In this document: positions 1 through 11,270 of the stretch, in pieces | Position numbering within the stretch: position 1 is the stretch's first letter | How the letters are laid out: every line of letters starts with the position of its first letter | Program-made: the position numbers and the translations under genes | Notes under the pieces: generated by a model | Seen by the model: the letters and a program-made list of their open reading frames with translations, nothing else | Databases searched by the model: none | What the model was told of the DNA's origin: nothing | Assembly: GCA_036873755.1 (NCBI GenBank) | Contig: JAVTVY010037326.1 | Span: forward strand, 1 to 64,000 | Source of the DNA: Hanleya hanleyi | Taxonomy: Eukaryota; Mollusca; Polyplacophora; Lepidopleurida; Hanleyidae | Direction of reading: 5' to 3' | Length of the DNA: 64,000 nucleotides

Positions 1-1618
1 AGTTATTTGTCAAAATATGCAACTAATTTCAAGCTGTCCAACTTCATACAATTTTGCCTGTTTTCAGCTCAATAAAAAGACCCTTTTTGAAAATACGTCA
101 AAAACAGTTCTGTGCCACAGTCTCAATAATAATAAACTCCACTTGTTTAGACTTATTATAGACTTGAATACTTCTTGGCTTCCATTTGAACCCATTTAGA
201 TTAAGAAAGTCCCATTGGTATGGTATCTGTGGCGAGTTTTCCTACAGGTGGTCACGTTTAAGACAGGGGTCAGATTTCGTGATCTTTGACCTCTGGTGAC
301 CTACATCATTGGCATATTAGCATATGACGGATACCAGCATATAGAAGATCAGATTACCAACATTTCGAGTGGCCAAATGTCACTATATCACCATCACTTG
401 CAAAGTTATTCAACTTTATATTTCCCCTACCCCAAAATCTAGTCTCTCAGATTGGACCCCGGTGTCCATCTTTAAGAGGTGATTACTACCTGTAAGCTGT
501 GAGTCCTGGATTGCTTTCAAAGTTTTTTTTGCATCTATGGATATAGGGCTTCCAAAAAAACATAATGAGAATTTGCCACCCCAGGTGGTACCGATATCTG
601 GTCTGGATCATGGACTAATACAGTCCCCGGTAATTATCGTCCAATTATACTGACTAGCTGTGTTTGTAAAACAATCACAGTAAAAAATAATTTCTTTATT
701 TGAGTTTTTGTTTTGCTTACATTTTCTTAGGTGTGGGATAAGATGTTATTTCTCAACTGACAATCAACGTTTAAGAATTTTTTCACAGACTTTTTTCTCG
801 CTCTTCTATTTGAAAAATTATCATATTCAAGACATCATTTCTCTGTCCTAGGAATAGAGGAATGTTATTGTCGAAGAAAACTAGTCTCATAAATGTTCTT
901 GTTCAAGAATTTTTGTTTCTTGCGTAATAATTCTGACCAATTTCTCAGATCAGAAATAAATACACAAAATTTCTTGATTGAGAAGACATTTCTCACCCAA
1001 CGCCCACTTTTTCTTATTTTAAGATTCCTGAATTTGTTAAGTAAAAACATTGGCAACTTAAGTAAGACATAATGCTGGCGCATGTATTTCAATACCAATA
1101 CTAAGAAAGCATTACTTATTAAAGAATGGAAATTGAGTGAGAAATCTTTTCTAATCAACATGTTTCTTGTTTGAGAAATTGCCAAGGAATTTTGTGACAG
1201 CAAGGCATTTTTCAAGCAAGAAAACAGCCATTCTACAGTATGGCACGATACTAACACCGAAAGAAAATGATTTTAATTAATGCTCATGAGAAATTTCTTA
1301 AAAGCTACTAAGTTAATGACTGGTTAAGAATGGGGAGGGGGTGATCAATCTACAAGAGAAATTTTGCACCAAATAGCTTCCACGAACTACGAAATTTCAA
1401 TCCGTAACCTGTCAATAATAATGCTTCAATTATACATGACCAACGTCTTCGTAAGAAGTCCTCCAACAGCAAACCTTGCTAGTTCGGATGCATCAACATG
1501 CATACCGCTGGATAGAATTGCCTTAAAATGAAACCGAGAAATCCAAATTGTGCACCAAATAGCTTCAATGAACTGCGAAACGTCAATCAATGAACTCTGA
1601 AACTTAAACAGTCTGAAT
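1..1618. other. non-coding stretch, no gene recognised
   Basis: No reading frame here resembles a known protein. Between about 700 and 1330 the sequence is unusually rich in TTTCTCA/TGAGAAA and TTTCTTG words on both strands, which looks like an old, diverged repeat. No terminal repeats or target duplications could be defined for it. Confidence 0.5.
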
Positions 1619-1922
1619 TATACGCTCACTTTTGGCCCTCCTCCTATCGTCGTCAGCGTAACTGCTGGTAAATATAGCACCGTCTGCCACTCGTCGTGTC
1701 CAGTTGGCACATCTGGGTAATCTAGTTATTGATCAGGCCCTAGAACCAATTAAAACAGTTTTCTATGCGAGAAATTCATAGTTCCCGATCCTTCGGCGGA
1801 TTGATTGGCTAATTGATTAAAGCGCCGTCTGGCGACGACGAGGGGCAAACTGTGCTATATTTATTAGTGGTTAGGCTGACGACGATAGGAGGAGGGCCAA
1901 AACCGCTGTATTATGAGCGTAT
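1619..1922. mobile_element. MITE-like element with long terminal inverted repeats
   Basis: The left end reads TACGCTCA followed by TTTGGCCCTCCTCCTATCGT. The right end carries the complement, ACGATAGGAGGAGGGCCAAA, followed by TGAGCGTA. The arms continue inwards for about 75 bases with moderate divergence: a GTGCTATATTTA-type stretch and a CGACGAG stretch lie on both sides. Roughly 300 bp long with no coding capacity, it fits a miniature non-autonomous DNA transposon. The superfamily is not assigned because no clear target duplication is seen. Confidence 0.75.
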
Positions 1923-2485
1923 CTGAACTAGAGCACTGAGTAACTGTTTCTCGTTCATTTTCAGTAAGCTATAATGTTGTGCCATTAGATTTGCTGAAAA
2001 AATACATTAGAACAGATTTTGGTAAAAGTACAATTTTATGTTTTTGTTCTAAAAACGTATGAAGTTTGAGAAACAACATTCATTTTAATTTTTTCCCAAA
2101 AAGTTGAAGTCGAAAAAGTGGCCAAAGTCCGAGACCTAACTCCTCACTGGTACTTCAAATCTGTGCCGTGCTCCCTGTACCTTCTTTGTTCAATGTGCAT
2201 CTGCTTAAAAGATAATCCCTCAGTATTTGATGTGGGTTCGACCGAATGTCATGCATAATGATTGACCCTACATACAATGTAATGTCAGATAATTAATTGT
2301 CAATGAAGCACATTTTCAACTGGCAAAACCTACAGGGGTGGTAGAAATGTTTGCTGTCCGGTTTTCAACAAATCAGAATGCCTTTGGGATGCGAGGGAAA
2401 TGCTTTATGAACGATTTGTAAACATACGTAAAACTTTAAAATGCGAGCGAAACACTTTATCGCCTGAAAAACTGGACAGGTAACC
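1923..2485. other. non-coding stretch, nothing recognised
   Basis: I see no coding frame, RNA gene or repeat boundary in this AT-rich interval. Confidence 0.5.
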
Positions 2486-2489
2486 CTTT

Positions 2490-2860
2490 TACACCAATAC
2501 GGCATGCACCTTCATTTTGAACACTTGGTTCTTCTCTGGGGACACTTGCTGTGGCCAAGGGATCCCTCTCTTCACCGGAAGATCCAGCTTCCCCTTGAGC
2601 TTGACCAATAGGCTCATCATCCTTTTCTGGATTAATACCGTGTTCAACTTGCCTGTTAGGCCCATCACCATCATTTTCCTGATTACCGTCACTAACTTGT
2701 TCAGCTTAGTTAACCTGACTTCCTTGAGTTTGAGCACTTTCGGACTCCACATTCATCGACGTCACGCTTTTCCTGAATTTTTTAGAATGGGGTCCTTGGG
2801 GTTTTACCATTTTACAGAAATCCGAGTTGTAAATGTTAACATGTATCACATACACAGGTC
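2490..2860 (-). pseudogene. acidic, Q/E/G-rich reading frame with one stop (candidate coding remnant)
   Basis: On the minus strand one frame runs about 120 codons, from around 2830 down to about 2470, with a single in-frame TAA near 2704. Its composition is strikingly non-random: a basic start (GPHSKKFRKSV) is followed by a Glu/Gln/Gly/Asn/Ser-rich stretch with motifs such as NPEKDDEPIGQ and SGEERDPL. That looks like a disordered linker of a real protein rather than chance sequence. No family is recognised. It could be a retroelement polyprotein tail or a piece of a host exon. The overlapping plus-strand and other minus-strand frames look like shadows. Confidence 0.3.
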
Positions 2861-3430
2861 CATTTCTGAACATTAGAAATGAACAATCAGCTATAGAGGC
2901 CTGAATTTGTATTTCTAGAATATGTCATTTCCATTATCATTTTACATGTATTTTCCATTTCTACGATAAATTGTCAATGCAACTTGAGCTCGGGAAAAAC
3001 GTTGTGGCTAGTGACTTGCCATATTTCCAGCAAATCACTTAAGAAGTACTAAAAACAGGCCTGAATTTAAGTGCCTGTCACACAATAAAACCCCCTATAA
3101 TAACAGATGGACCCGTCCATCTCAAGTTGGATATACATAGTGGCTTAAATTCATTAGTTTGACAGACACTCATATTCAGGCTTGTAGAAGAACTTAATAT
3201 AATTGTTTGATTAATTATTCAAATGCCAGACCAGTTCTTTTTTTCTAAAACAATACTTGTCATGCTTGTTGACCAAACTTACAGAACAGCGAATATATGA
3301 ACAGGAGTGTAGTTAATTTACATGCATTTCAACAATAAGCTTACTTATAATAATAAACACTAAAACATACATGTCCTACAGGAGGAAATTCCTATGTTTA
3401 ATTCATGGTTACTGACAGGTTCTACCCATG
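2861..3430. other. non-coding stretch, nothing recognised
   Basis: AT-rich sequence between two candidate minus-strand coding remnants. It could be intronic to them, but no convincing splice pair is visible. Confidence 0.35.
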
Positions 3431-3439
3431 GCTTTTGTG

Positions 3440-3748
3440 CGTTCAGATCGACGTCGTCACAAAACACAGGAAATCTACGGCACATAGTTTTTGCCATCTT
3501 CTCCAATTCTACGTGGGAGGGACACCTTGAGGGTTTTAATTGCTTGGCACGCTGTTATCATATTCGAGACAACCGCCCTGACAACCTTGTCATAGACATC
3601 TTTGTCTATTTGATTTGCCCGATTCGCCCCGATCAGCTCCGTATCACTGTATCAGTGAAAATCCACTCTTGATAGTTGAAGGATTGGAGAGCCAACATTG
3701 GTTTCTACTTCGTCATTTACAGTAGCGTCAGACTCGCGATTGTTTTAC
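3440..3748 (-). pseudogene. candidate decayed exon, minus strand
   Basis: The minus strand from about 3710 to 3470 reads in one frame as SDATVNDEVETNVGSPILQL and then, after a stop, DKDVYDKVVRAVVSNMITAC, which has protein-like composition. A good acceptor (TTCTGTTTTCGATTTTTAG) precedes it on the minus strand, with the exon edge near 3748. At least two in-frame stops (near 3650 and 3490) mean it is not an open exon as it stands. Whether it belongs with the acidic frame at 2490-2860 is unknown, and no family is assigned. Confidence 0.25.
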
Positions 3749-3760
3749 TAAAAATCGAAA

Positions 3761-5188
3761 ACAGAAAAATGGTAATAATGAAAATTATAATTAAAAGTCC
3801 ACATAATGAACAAATCTGTAATATATGAATATTACTGCTCAGCAGGCTTGAAGCATAAAGTCTTACATCAAGAAAAGGGCAAATACACGTTGATTCTATG
3901 CATGTTAATAAAATGTAAACTACATGGGGAATTAGGAATAAAGATCTGGAGGATTAATCAATGCAAACAATCTTATTAATTTACCATATATATTTTATTT
4001 ATTTTGAAAAATTGAAGCAAAACATATTATTCGTCGACGCAGCAAGAAATTTTGTGCTCCTGGTAATAGTTCGACCAGTTCATCCCTTTCAAGCTTCAAA
4101 AAGGTAGCACCATCTAATCCAGCCGCTATAAATTTAACAAAATTCGATTTTAAGTAGAGGAACTTTCTTGTTCTCAATAAAATAAGCATACAATATCACC
4201 AAATACAAGAACAATGCATACATGTCAACAAACAGGCCCCCAATGAAATTCGTTGCCCAGCTACAGAAGCTTTGGTGAGAAATTACCACCGATAATGTGA
4301 TTTAGGGTCAGTACAATTTTTAAGAAACGAGAAGGCCTCATTTCCTTGCAAAATTCTAGGAAAGGGGCTCTGACACCTATACCGCAAGAATATCACGAGT
4401 TATTTTCAATCCAGCAGTTTGCTAAAGTTTTGCACCAGAATTCTCAATTGCGAGTAAAAGTCAATTGGAAATGGAGATTTGAACATATCTTGTGAGTTTC
4501 AATGCCATTTGCAAATTCAGTCGGTCTTAATTGGGAAAAGGGTCATCTCCAAGAGTTGTGAAACAGACAGTATGCATGTTGTTGTTGTCGAGACTTCGCA
4601 AATGTGACTCACTATTAGTAATAGCTCACTCACAAAACTGCACCTTCTATTTGTAAAACAAGTTTTAGCACTATCATTCAATCCTGATGTGTGGGTTACG
4701 CACACTGTCAAATGCGCGGCACCAAGGATGACAAAATGGTTGTACACGAGCAAACTCTTCATTCAATAATTTTTTACTTATATTACCGAAAGAGTTGTCC
4801 CCCTACTTTTGGAGTATCTAGACTTTTTTCTCACATTGGTTCCTGAACCCAGCGAGTTATTCCCCGTGTTACGGCACAAGATGGTGCACTCGGGAAAATG
4901 AATCAGCATGGAAGCAGCAAGGTAGAAACGTAAAACTGAGAAACAGGAGAAACAAAGCGACCATGAATAAATATGAAAAGTCATTTTGGCCTTCTAGACG
5001 GAGGAAACTATCACGAGTAAAACAGTGGATTGGAACAACCTTCTTTAGCAGGTCTTCAGTTCAATCAAAACAATAATCGCTAGTTGTTTATCAACAAACG
5101 AAATACTTACTCATAAAGAACCTGGATGTTTCGTTGTCAAATTCACGTTCTAGCAGGTTCTGTAGCTCAACTGGAGACATTGACTCTA
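3761..5188. other. non-coding stretch, nothing recognised
   Basis: No coding frame with recognisable protein character. The short open frames here have random-looking composition. Confidence 0.5.
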
Positions 5189-5627
5189 ATAGGCGCGGTT
5201 ACACTACAGCTTTATCCGGACCTGGTCCGGACCAGGACCGGGTCTCGCCTGTTCACACTACAGAAATTAGAGGGTCAAATTTATCCGGATAAGTTTTATC
5301 CGGATAATTTTGACCCGGCAAATATTGGTGGGTTAATTTGACCCGGGTAAATTTGACCCGGATAATTTGTAGTGTAAACGCAATTCGCGATTTGACCCGG
5401 GTCAAATTGACTCGCTTGTATGGGTGCTGCAGGGCACTGCGACTGCCTCAGTTAACAGGGCACCATTTTTTAACAGAAAATCATCATGTCGCAAGTTACA
5501 GAAAGAGGCCAAACTGGAGTGAAATAGAAGAGTTAACATTGCTGAGTATTTAGGAGAGGGTACATAATTGGCATAGGTTCACAAAATGGATACCACAAAG
5601 ACCTTCTACAAGGATTATATTTAAAGA

Positions 5628-7160
5628 AAATGTTCTGAAACGAAATTACCTCAAAATAATTTAATGCGCCATTTCACGGTGAACAACGCGTTGACGTCAA
5701 GGCGGCCTTCCATGAGTAACGTCATTAGAACGGAATCGTCATCACTTTGTGGCGTTCACATTCATGTTGTGACGTCATGGAACCTGACGTAGTCATCGCT
5801 GTTTGCACCTGTGTTGTCGCTAGGAATTGAGAAAATGAACCGAAATATATAAGAGATGATGGCTGAAATCCTGTTCAGTCGGACAGCCACTTCACTCTAA
5901 CGATGTCAGAAAGGCAAAATCGCCGAGAGTGAAATAATCTGAAATCGAACGTCGTTGTAGCACAGGTGACACTGCAAAAAAATTCAGTGAAATGTGACGA
6001 AAAATACATCGCACCAAAGTGTTGCCTGTAAGCTGTGGAGGAGTATAGTATAGTTTTGCGAAAATTATGCATATCACAGAATTTCATAGTAAATAAAGTT
6101 GTCCCATCCGAGTTTATCCAAGCTGTGATTTGAATTTTTAGTAAACATATGCAATTCATGAAAGAAATGGCGGGAATAAAATGCCTATGTATGGTGTCAG
6201 AACAAACGCATCCTCCAACTCCCAGCGAGTAAATGAAAATTGCAGAACAAAGTAGGTTCTCTTCACAGCCTCGCTGTGGAAATTCGAAGCGTTTCGAACA
6301 CGGGTTGCCGATATTCGGCTTCATAGCGGAGGTGTCTCTTTTCAATTGGAATCCTCGTATTTCTCACTGCGGCGATATATTCTTCCGTACAGTGTAGGCC
6401 CCTACTGGTTGTTACTTTGCTGCACATAGTCTGTCGGGTGAATATGTAAATTAATCAACTTATCAAATACTTTTTGAATATTTTTTTATTAAAACTTTTG
6501 TGAAATTGACATCACATTTGACATTTGAAATTGATATTCGAACCTTATTATTTCCAAATTAAATAATTTGAATTTCCACGCTGTTACACTACGTTGCTTT
6601 TGTGTTCTAATTTGTGGAAGCGAGAGGGGGGGGGGGGGAAGGCGTATTAAGGTTGCACATTCATTACTGGTACCGTATCCGTTTTGTAAACCTGTGCCAA
6701 CGATGTAGCATCATCGTTTTCAAGCATATCAAAGATTACAGGCCTAGGTTAAATCCGTGAGCATACGTTATAACTGTTTAAATGTCACTGTTGTAACAAA
6801 ACGCAATATGGTGATTTCCGATTATATGACTTAATTACTCATTTGTTTCTTATCACTGCAAATTATGCGAATGTCCTCCGGGACAAAAGGTGTATTACAC
6901 AGAATTTCCACATACTAGATTAACAGAATTTCAGTCATCTCATATTTCGGTCCATTTTCTCAATTCCTGACAACACAGGTGCGAACAGCGATGGCTTCAT
7001 CAAGTTCCATGACGTCACAAAACGAATGTGACCGCCACAAATGATGACGTTTCCGTTCTAATGACGTGGCTCATAAAAGACCACCTTGACGTCAAAGCGT
7101 TATTCACCGTGAAATGCAGCATTAAATGTTTTGGGGAGGTACTTCCGTTTCAGAGCATTC
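5628..7160. repeat. nested inverted repeat unit with about 240-bp arms
   Basis: The left arm, 5628-5880, and the right arm, 6918-7160, are reverse complements at high similarity. Shared landmarks include ATTTCACGGTGAA, GACGTCATTAGAACGGAA, GTGACGTCATGGAAC, CACCTGTGTTGTC and GGAATTGAGAAAATG. The arms hold several TGACGTCA (CRE-type) palindromes. The roughly 1 kb between them includes a minus-strand open frame (5875-6345) with no recognised domain and a run of 14 G at about 6631. This may be a non-autonomous element inserted in the larger TIR element, or its long subterminal repeat. Confidence 0.65.
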
Positions 7161-7234
7161 ACATCCTCCATTTTTGCCCCGTGGGGCTCCCGGGGATTGA
7201 CCTGTCGTCGTGCACACTACAGGTCATGTTAAGT

Positions 7235-7468
7235 ATAGGCCTCAGCCCCTCAGTGAGCTTGTCGTAAGAGGCGACTAACTGGGGCACCCGTGGGTTTTCC
7301 GGGTGTGAAAAGGAATAGGACCACACCCATTGGGTCCCGGTTCTTAAAAGGAATAGGACCCTACCCGTGTGGTTTCCGGGTGTGAAAAGGAATAGGAACC
7401 AAACGTCGTGATATGACTGAAATAGTGTTGAAGGCGACGTTAAATCATATTCACTCACTCACTCACCC
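7235..7468 (+). mobile_element. SINE with ACTC tail
   Basis: The element begins near GAGCTTGTCGTAAGAGGCGA. It contains an internal repeat of GTGTGAAAAGGAATAGGA, and ends in the module GTCGTGATATGACTGAAATA, GACGTTAAA and a (CACT)n tail. A second copy of the same body lies on the minus strand at 12017-12170. The 3' module is shared with the 5S-headed SINE at 42979-43163. It is inserted inside the larger TIR element. Confidence 0.75.
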
Positions 7469-7900
7469 CATGAGGAATTTTCTTGCAATTTCACACACAT
7501 AATCCTGATAAAATGGTCTTTGTCGTAGCAAAAACCAGAAACGTTACATGACGACTGAACTGAGCATTTATTGTAAGAACTGTACACCTCGATAATTCGA
7601 GACATTTTTACTGCACATACCTCTCGGACAAAAAGAATATATATTTTAATCCTGGTAATGTATACAACACTGAATAGAAACAATAATCCTAACCACATGT
7701 TTTATCAATGCGATACCATTACATTATTCTCCGTAGATCCTGTAAGTCTTGTCATATACTCTGGCAAAAAAATGTGAAGAAAAATTTCATCCACAGCCAT
7801 CGCTGTCATCACGTAATAGGATACGCGAAATATCGATGATTTTGATGGGCACTCGAAGTGGTCGCCAGACTGAAAGTGCCCGTGTAAGTGTAAACGCACT
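7469..7900. other. interior of the TIR element, no recognisable gene
   Basis: Open frames on both strands here (for example 7705-7899 minus) show no identifiable domain. The stretch lies between the SINE and the right terminal repeat, so it is presumed transposon interior. Confidence 0.4.
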
Positions 7901-8204
7901 GGTATTTTTTGGTCCGGATCAATTTGACCCGGTCCTGGTCCGGGCTAGTTTTACCCGGATAAAAACGTTGTAGTGTAACCGCGCCTTATAGCGATTAAAT
8001 CACGTTCCGCTGTAGAATTTGAGGCCATGTTGTTGCATCTGTTTGACCTAGGAACATCCGGCATTTCACAATGTCACGTGTCTCTGAACACGTGCGTTAG
8101 GAAAGTTTTTCTTGGCCTAAGAAATATTTTCATATTAAATAAACTTGTGATCTCTCATATTCTTTTTTCAAGAAATGTTTTCTATTGAAATTTTACTGAA
8201 GAAA

Positions 8205-8618
8205 TGGAGCAAGTTTATGAACAGCCAGAAACGTTTCGATCAAACCATGATTAGGCGATGTAGAATCGGCCATACACGATTAACTCACGAACATTTACTA
8301 AAAAAAGAGCCAGTCCCAAGGTGCATTCCACGCCATGAAGATCTCACGGTGAAACATATTCTTATCGAATGCATAGATTTTAAGATTGTAAGAGATGCTT
8401 TTTATCGAGCGACTACTTCGGAAGATCTTTTTATTCGGGTGACAGAGGATTGCATCTTGAGTTATTTGAGCAAAATCGGTTTGTTGCAGAAGCTTTAATG
8501 TGTGTATGTTTTAATGCGTTGGATTACTAAGTATTGACTTGAGTACTTAGAATTTTATTTGATCGTCGCTATATAGCTGAAATATCGCTGACCGCGGCAT
8601 TAAACCTTAATTCTCTCT
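8205..8618 (+). pseudogene. LINE 3' end: Cys/His-rich C-terminus plus 3' tail
   Basis: From about 8219 the plus strand reads QKRFDQTMIRRCRIGHTRLT and then a CIPRHEDLTVKHILIECIDF-type segment. This is the C-terminal zinc-knuckle-like region that follows RNase H in I/Nimb-like non-LTR retrotransposons. Translation stops at 8498. The 3' UTR ends in GTCGCTATATAGCTGAAATA, GCGGCATTAAACCTTAATTC and a short CT-rich tail. The copy is truncated at the 5' end. Related pieces lie at 16850-18405, 30391-31565, 37310-37412, 37935-38570 and 62256-62610. Confidence 0.8.
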
Positions 8619-9242
8619 ATCTCCTTATTAATTGTCATTGAGTAGCTCTCATTAAAACAAACTTTCCAAACGATCTCTTTTTCATGAAAATATCAGTCTC
8701 TTTGTAATATTCATTAAGGTATATTTTTGTGTTCAATGACATAACAAATGTTCATATTTTTGCAGGTCTAGGAAATGGCACAGTGGACAGATGTGCAATA
8801 TATTTGCTCTTTCTGTCGCTTACGCTGAAGGATTTGATGACACATATCAACTATGCCCACAGTGGATCAATCTTTTTCGTTGTATGAGGAGTAGATGACT
8901 GTCTAAACACTTTCAACACATATCCGTCTTTCTATAAACACGTGAAGCGGCGTCATACTCATTTTATGAGGGTCGTGATAAAAGTCAAAGAACACAGGTA
9001 GTGGGGTTACCTATGATGCTTGGCAGTTCCGATACCATCATTTGAGTACAATGAAGTAAATTCCCCATCCTGTGAAAATTGTGACACAACCCCAAAGCAA
9101 AATCTCCAAACTGTAGATACCAGAGATCCAGCTGTCGACCGCCGAAATACTCTTTGTGCTGCACAGGAGCAGCTGCAAATGTTTCTCCTGATATTTTCCC
9201 AGCTCTACCCTGTCTTTTACCAGAATAGAACCCCAGCGTCCC
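8619..9242. other. non-coding stretch, nothing recognised
   Basis: No gene seen. A plus-strand open frame (9020-9340) overlaps the SINE-like tail below and has no recognisable protein features. Confidence 0.45.
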
Positions 9243-9330
9243 TGAGCTTGTCGTGGGAGGCGACTAACAGGAAAACGCGTGATATAGGTGAAATATCGCT
9301 GAAAACGACGTTAAACTCGAATTCACTCAA
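9243..9330 (+). mobile_element. SINE/LINE tail fragment
   Basis: A short copy containing GAGCTTGTCGTGGGAGGCGA, then GATATAGGTGAAATATCGCTG, AACGACGTTAAA and a CACTCA end. It joins the head seen in the 7235 SINE directly to a tail closer to that of the (CT)n LINE family, so it is a deleted or recombinant copy. Confidence 0.6.
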
Positions 9331-9436
9331 AACATTCTGATTTAGGTCTGATATATAACCGGTATGGAGTGTTTATCTTGAATACTTGAATAACAAATTC
9401 GTATTTTTCTAAAAACAAATTTCACCCTATATTTAC

Positions 9437-10526
9437 AGGATGCAATTTCATCATTGACCTCTGGAAGCAGATCATCCATGAAATGAAAGAGGAGGAAGTT
9501 GATGAAGCTGTTTTTGACAGTATTTCCAAAGTGGCAAACAGTACTTCGCATGCAACAATATTCAGCGATGTTGACAATCCTTATCTTCAGGGTAAAAAAT
9601 GAAGCAGACATACAAGCGTGTCATTTCTTGGCAGATAGACTTTGGCAGTAGCATCAAACAAAAGAGATACGGTTTCAAACAGAGCGTCACCCAGGTCCCA
9701 GATTCGTTCTATTATATGCCAATTTTGGAAAGTCTAGGGCAATACATGCAGAATGAGAAGATCTTTAGAATGATATTCAACAAACCTGAGCATCTGACAT
9801 GTAATGATTATATTGCAGATATTTTCGATGGTGAATGGCTCAATCTACATCATATACTTAGAAATAGGGGTTCACTAATATTTTGTTATACTATGATGAC
9901 ATCGAAATCTGCTGCCCCCTCAGCTCCAAGACAAGAAAATTATGTTGTTTTTACTACTCAATTACCCCGAAAGCCTATCGTTCAAAACTGTGCAATATAC
10001 GAATTGTAGTCATAGCTTTAAAATCGGTTTTAGACAAGTACGGCATTGATGTCATTTTGCGTCCTTTTGTGAAAGACATGAAGGTAGTTGCAAATGGTTA
10101 TTCTTTTAATATATTACAAGAATCAGTTGTATTATCGGGTGGAGTGTATTGTGTTCTTTGTGCCAAACCAGGCAGTCACCTTGCTGGCGGGTTTAAAGGG
10201 GGTGTAGGAGGTGCATTACAAAAGTGCCGAATGTGTAGGTGCACAACAGAAACAATGCAAATTATATTTCATGAACCTGGATTCAAGGGGCGCACTTTGG
10301 CAGACTTCAGTTCGAATTGCAACGACACTGAAAACGCAGACATAATGTACATGAAAAATTACTTGAGTACAGTCTATGTTATAAATCGTAGAAGCAGCCT
10401 TTCAGACCTTCCACATTTTGATATTTCTGCGTGTCTCCCTCAAGACATAGTGCATCTCTTTGAAGGTGTTGCTCAATATGAAATCAAGGAGATATTACTG
10501 TATCACATTGGCAATGGCGAATTACA
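9437..10526 (+). pseudogene. transposase-like gene, 5' part (split by later insertions)
   Basis: A plausible acceptor (CCTATATTTACAG) precedes a frame reading DLWKQIIHEMKEEEVDEAVF. The coding sense continues from 9599 with QKRYGFKQSVTQVPDSFYYM, and after a frameshift near 9885 with LYYDDIEICCPLSSKT, YGIDVILRPFVKDMK, GSHLAGGFKGGV and CRMCRC, ending in GNGELQ at the insertion point. I recall this as a large uncharacterised protein family repeated in many invertebrate and fish genomes. Its layout (a D-D-containing core, an H..GGF motif, then CRxC) recalls TNP2-type CACTA/EnSpm transposases, but that assignment is tentative. The residue preceding the GSH motif, usually acidic as I remember the family, is not acidic here. 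Confidence 0.6.
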
Positions 10527-11270
10527 AGCGTCTGGTCCGTCATTCATAATTCAGCCGTCGTCCATTAGAGAATATCCGCGTCCATAATCCAAAGACCTAT
10601 TCCATATTCCATATAACAGTATTTGCATCAAATTCATAAAGACAATCATAGTATACATAAACTTAGGCCTGTTTCCTGCAAGAGAGAATCGGTCAACAGT
10701 TTTCAATGATGCCGGCAAGACATCATGATGTTCCAAAAATATCAAATCCGTATCGCTGATCAGTATTCTTAATCCATAATAGTCGTTGTAAAGTCGTCAT
10801 CTAAAGAATGATGTATCTCAGTCACGCTTTGACTGTTCATATGAGTACCATCAGGATCTTGAAGTACATTGGTTCATACGGCCCCTAGCCCCTGGTTAAG
10901 CGGAGGTTGCGAAACTTAACGCCATAGATCTCGTATTTTGCTATCAGCATGCGATATGTATCGCCAAACTTGAGAAACTTTGAGTGGAGGCGCTTGGTGG
11001 TGTAGTCCTGTTTTATAAGTTTCTGCAACAATGTTTTGTGACGTTGATTAAAATCGTCACATTTAACACAGGATCTAGCAAATGCTACTAGGCGTGATAT
11101 GTATACGCCATATGCATGTCCCACTGGAATATTACTGTCCAGAAAGGGATAGTTTACGATGTCGATATTGTAATCATCTCTTTTGTCATACATTCGACGA
11201 GAGAGAATGCCCGCTTCATTTTTATAGAGATATAGGTCTAAATACGATGTGCATGTAGGGCACATTGCAC
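10527..11270 (-). mobile_element. 5'-truncated Naiad-like PLE copy
   Basis: On the minus strand the copy begins mid-RT: YLDLYLYKNEAGILSRRMYD, then SNIPVGHAYGVYISRLVAFA and TLLQKLIKQDYTTKRLHSKF. A 3' UTR with the GCTAGGGGCCGTATGAACC landmark follows, ending in ATGAATGACGGACCAGACGC. It is flanked by a 6-bp direct repeat, ATTACA (10521-10526 and 11271-11276). The RT palm catalytic motif lies upstream of the truncation and is missing. It is inserted in, and younger than, the transposase-like gene. Confidence 0.85.

Larger units (their letters stand above)
5189..7986. mobile_element. terminal-inverted-repeat DNA transposon, about 2.8 kb
   Basis: The left end GGCGCGGTTACACTAC (from 5192) is matched by its exact complement GTAGTGTAACCGCGCC ending near 7985. 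Both ends continue inwards into copies of ATCCGGATAA, TGACCCGG and GGTCCGGAC words (5207-5420 and 7908-7962). The element is flanked by TAATA on the left and TTATA on the right, compatible with a 3-bp TWA target. Just inside the left end (about 5495-5550, plus strand) a short frame reads RKRPNWSEIEELTLLSI, reminiscent of the start of a Myb/SANT-like DNA-binding domain, as found in PIF/Harbinger elements. No transposase is recognisable, so the superfamily is only a suggestion. A second inverted-repeat unit and a SINE lie inside it. Confidence 0.7.

Noticed and set aside
5875..6345. 156-residue minus-strand ORF as a transposase
   Set aside because: Composition is unlike a DDE enzyme and I could find no catalytic or DNA-binding motif. 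It is left as unassigned interior sequence.
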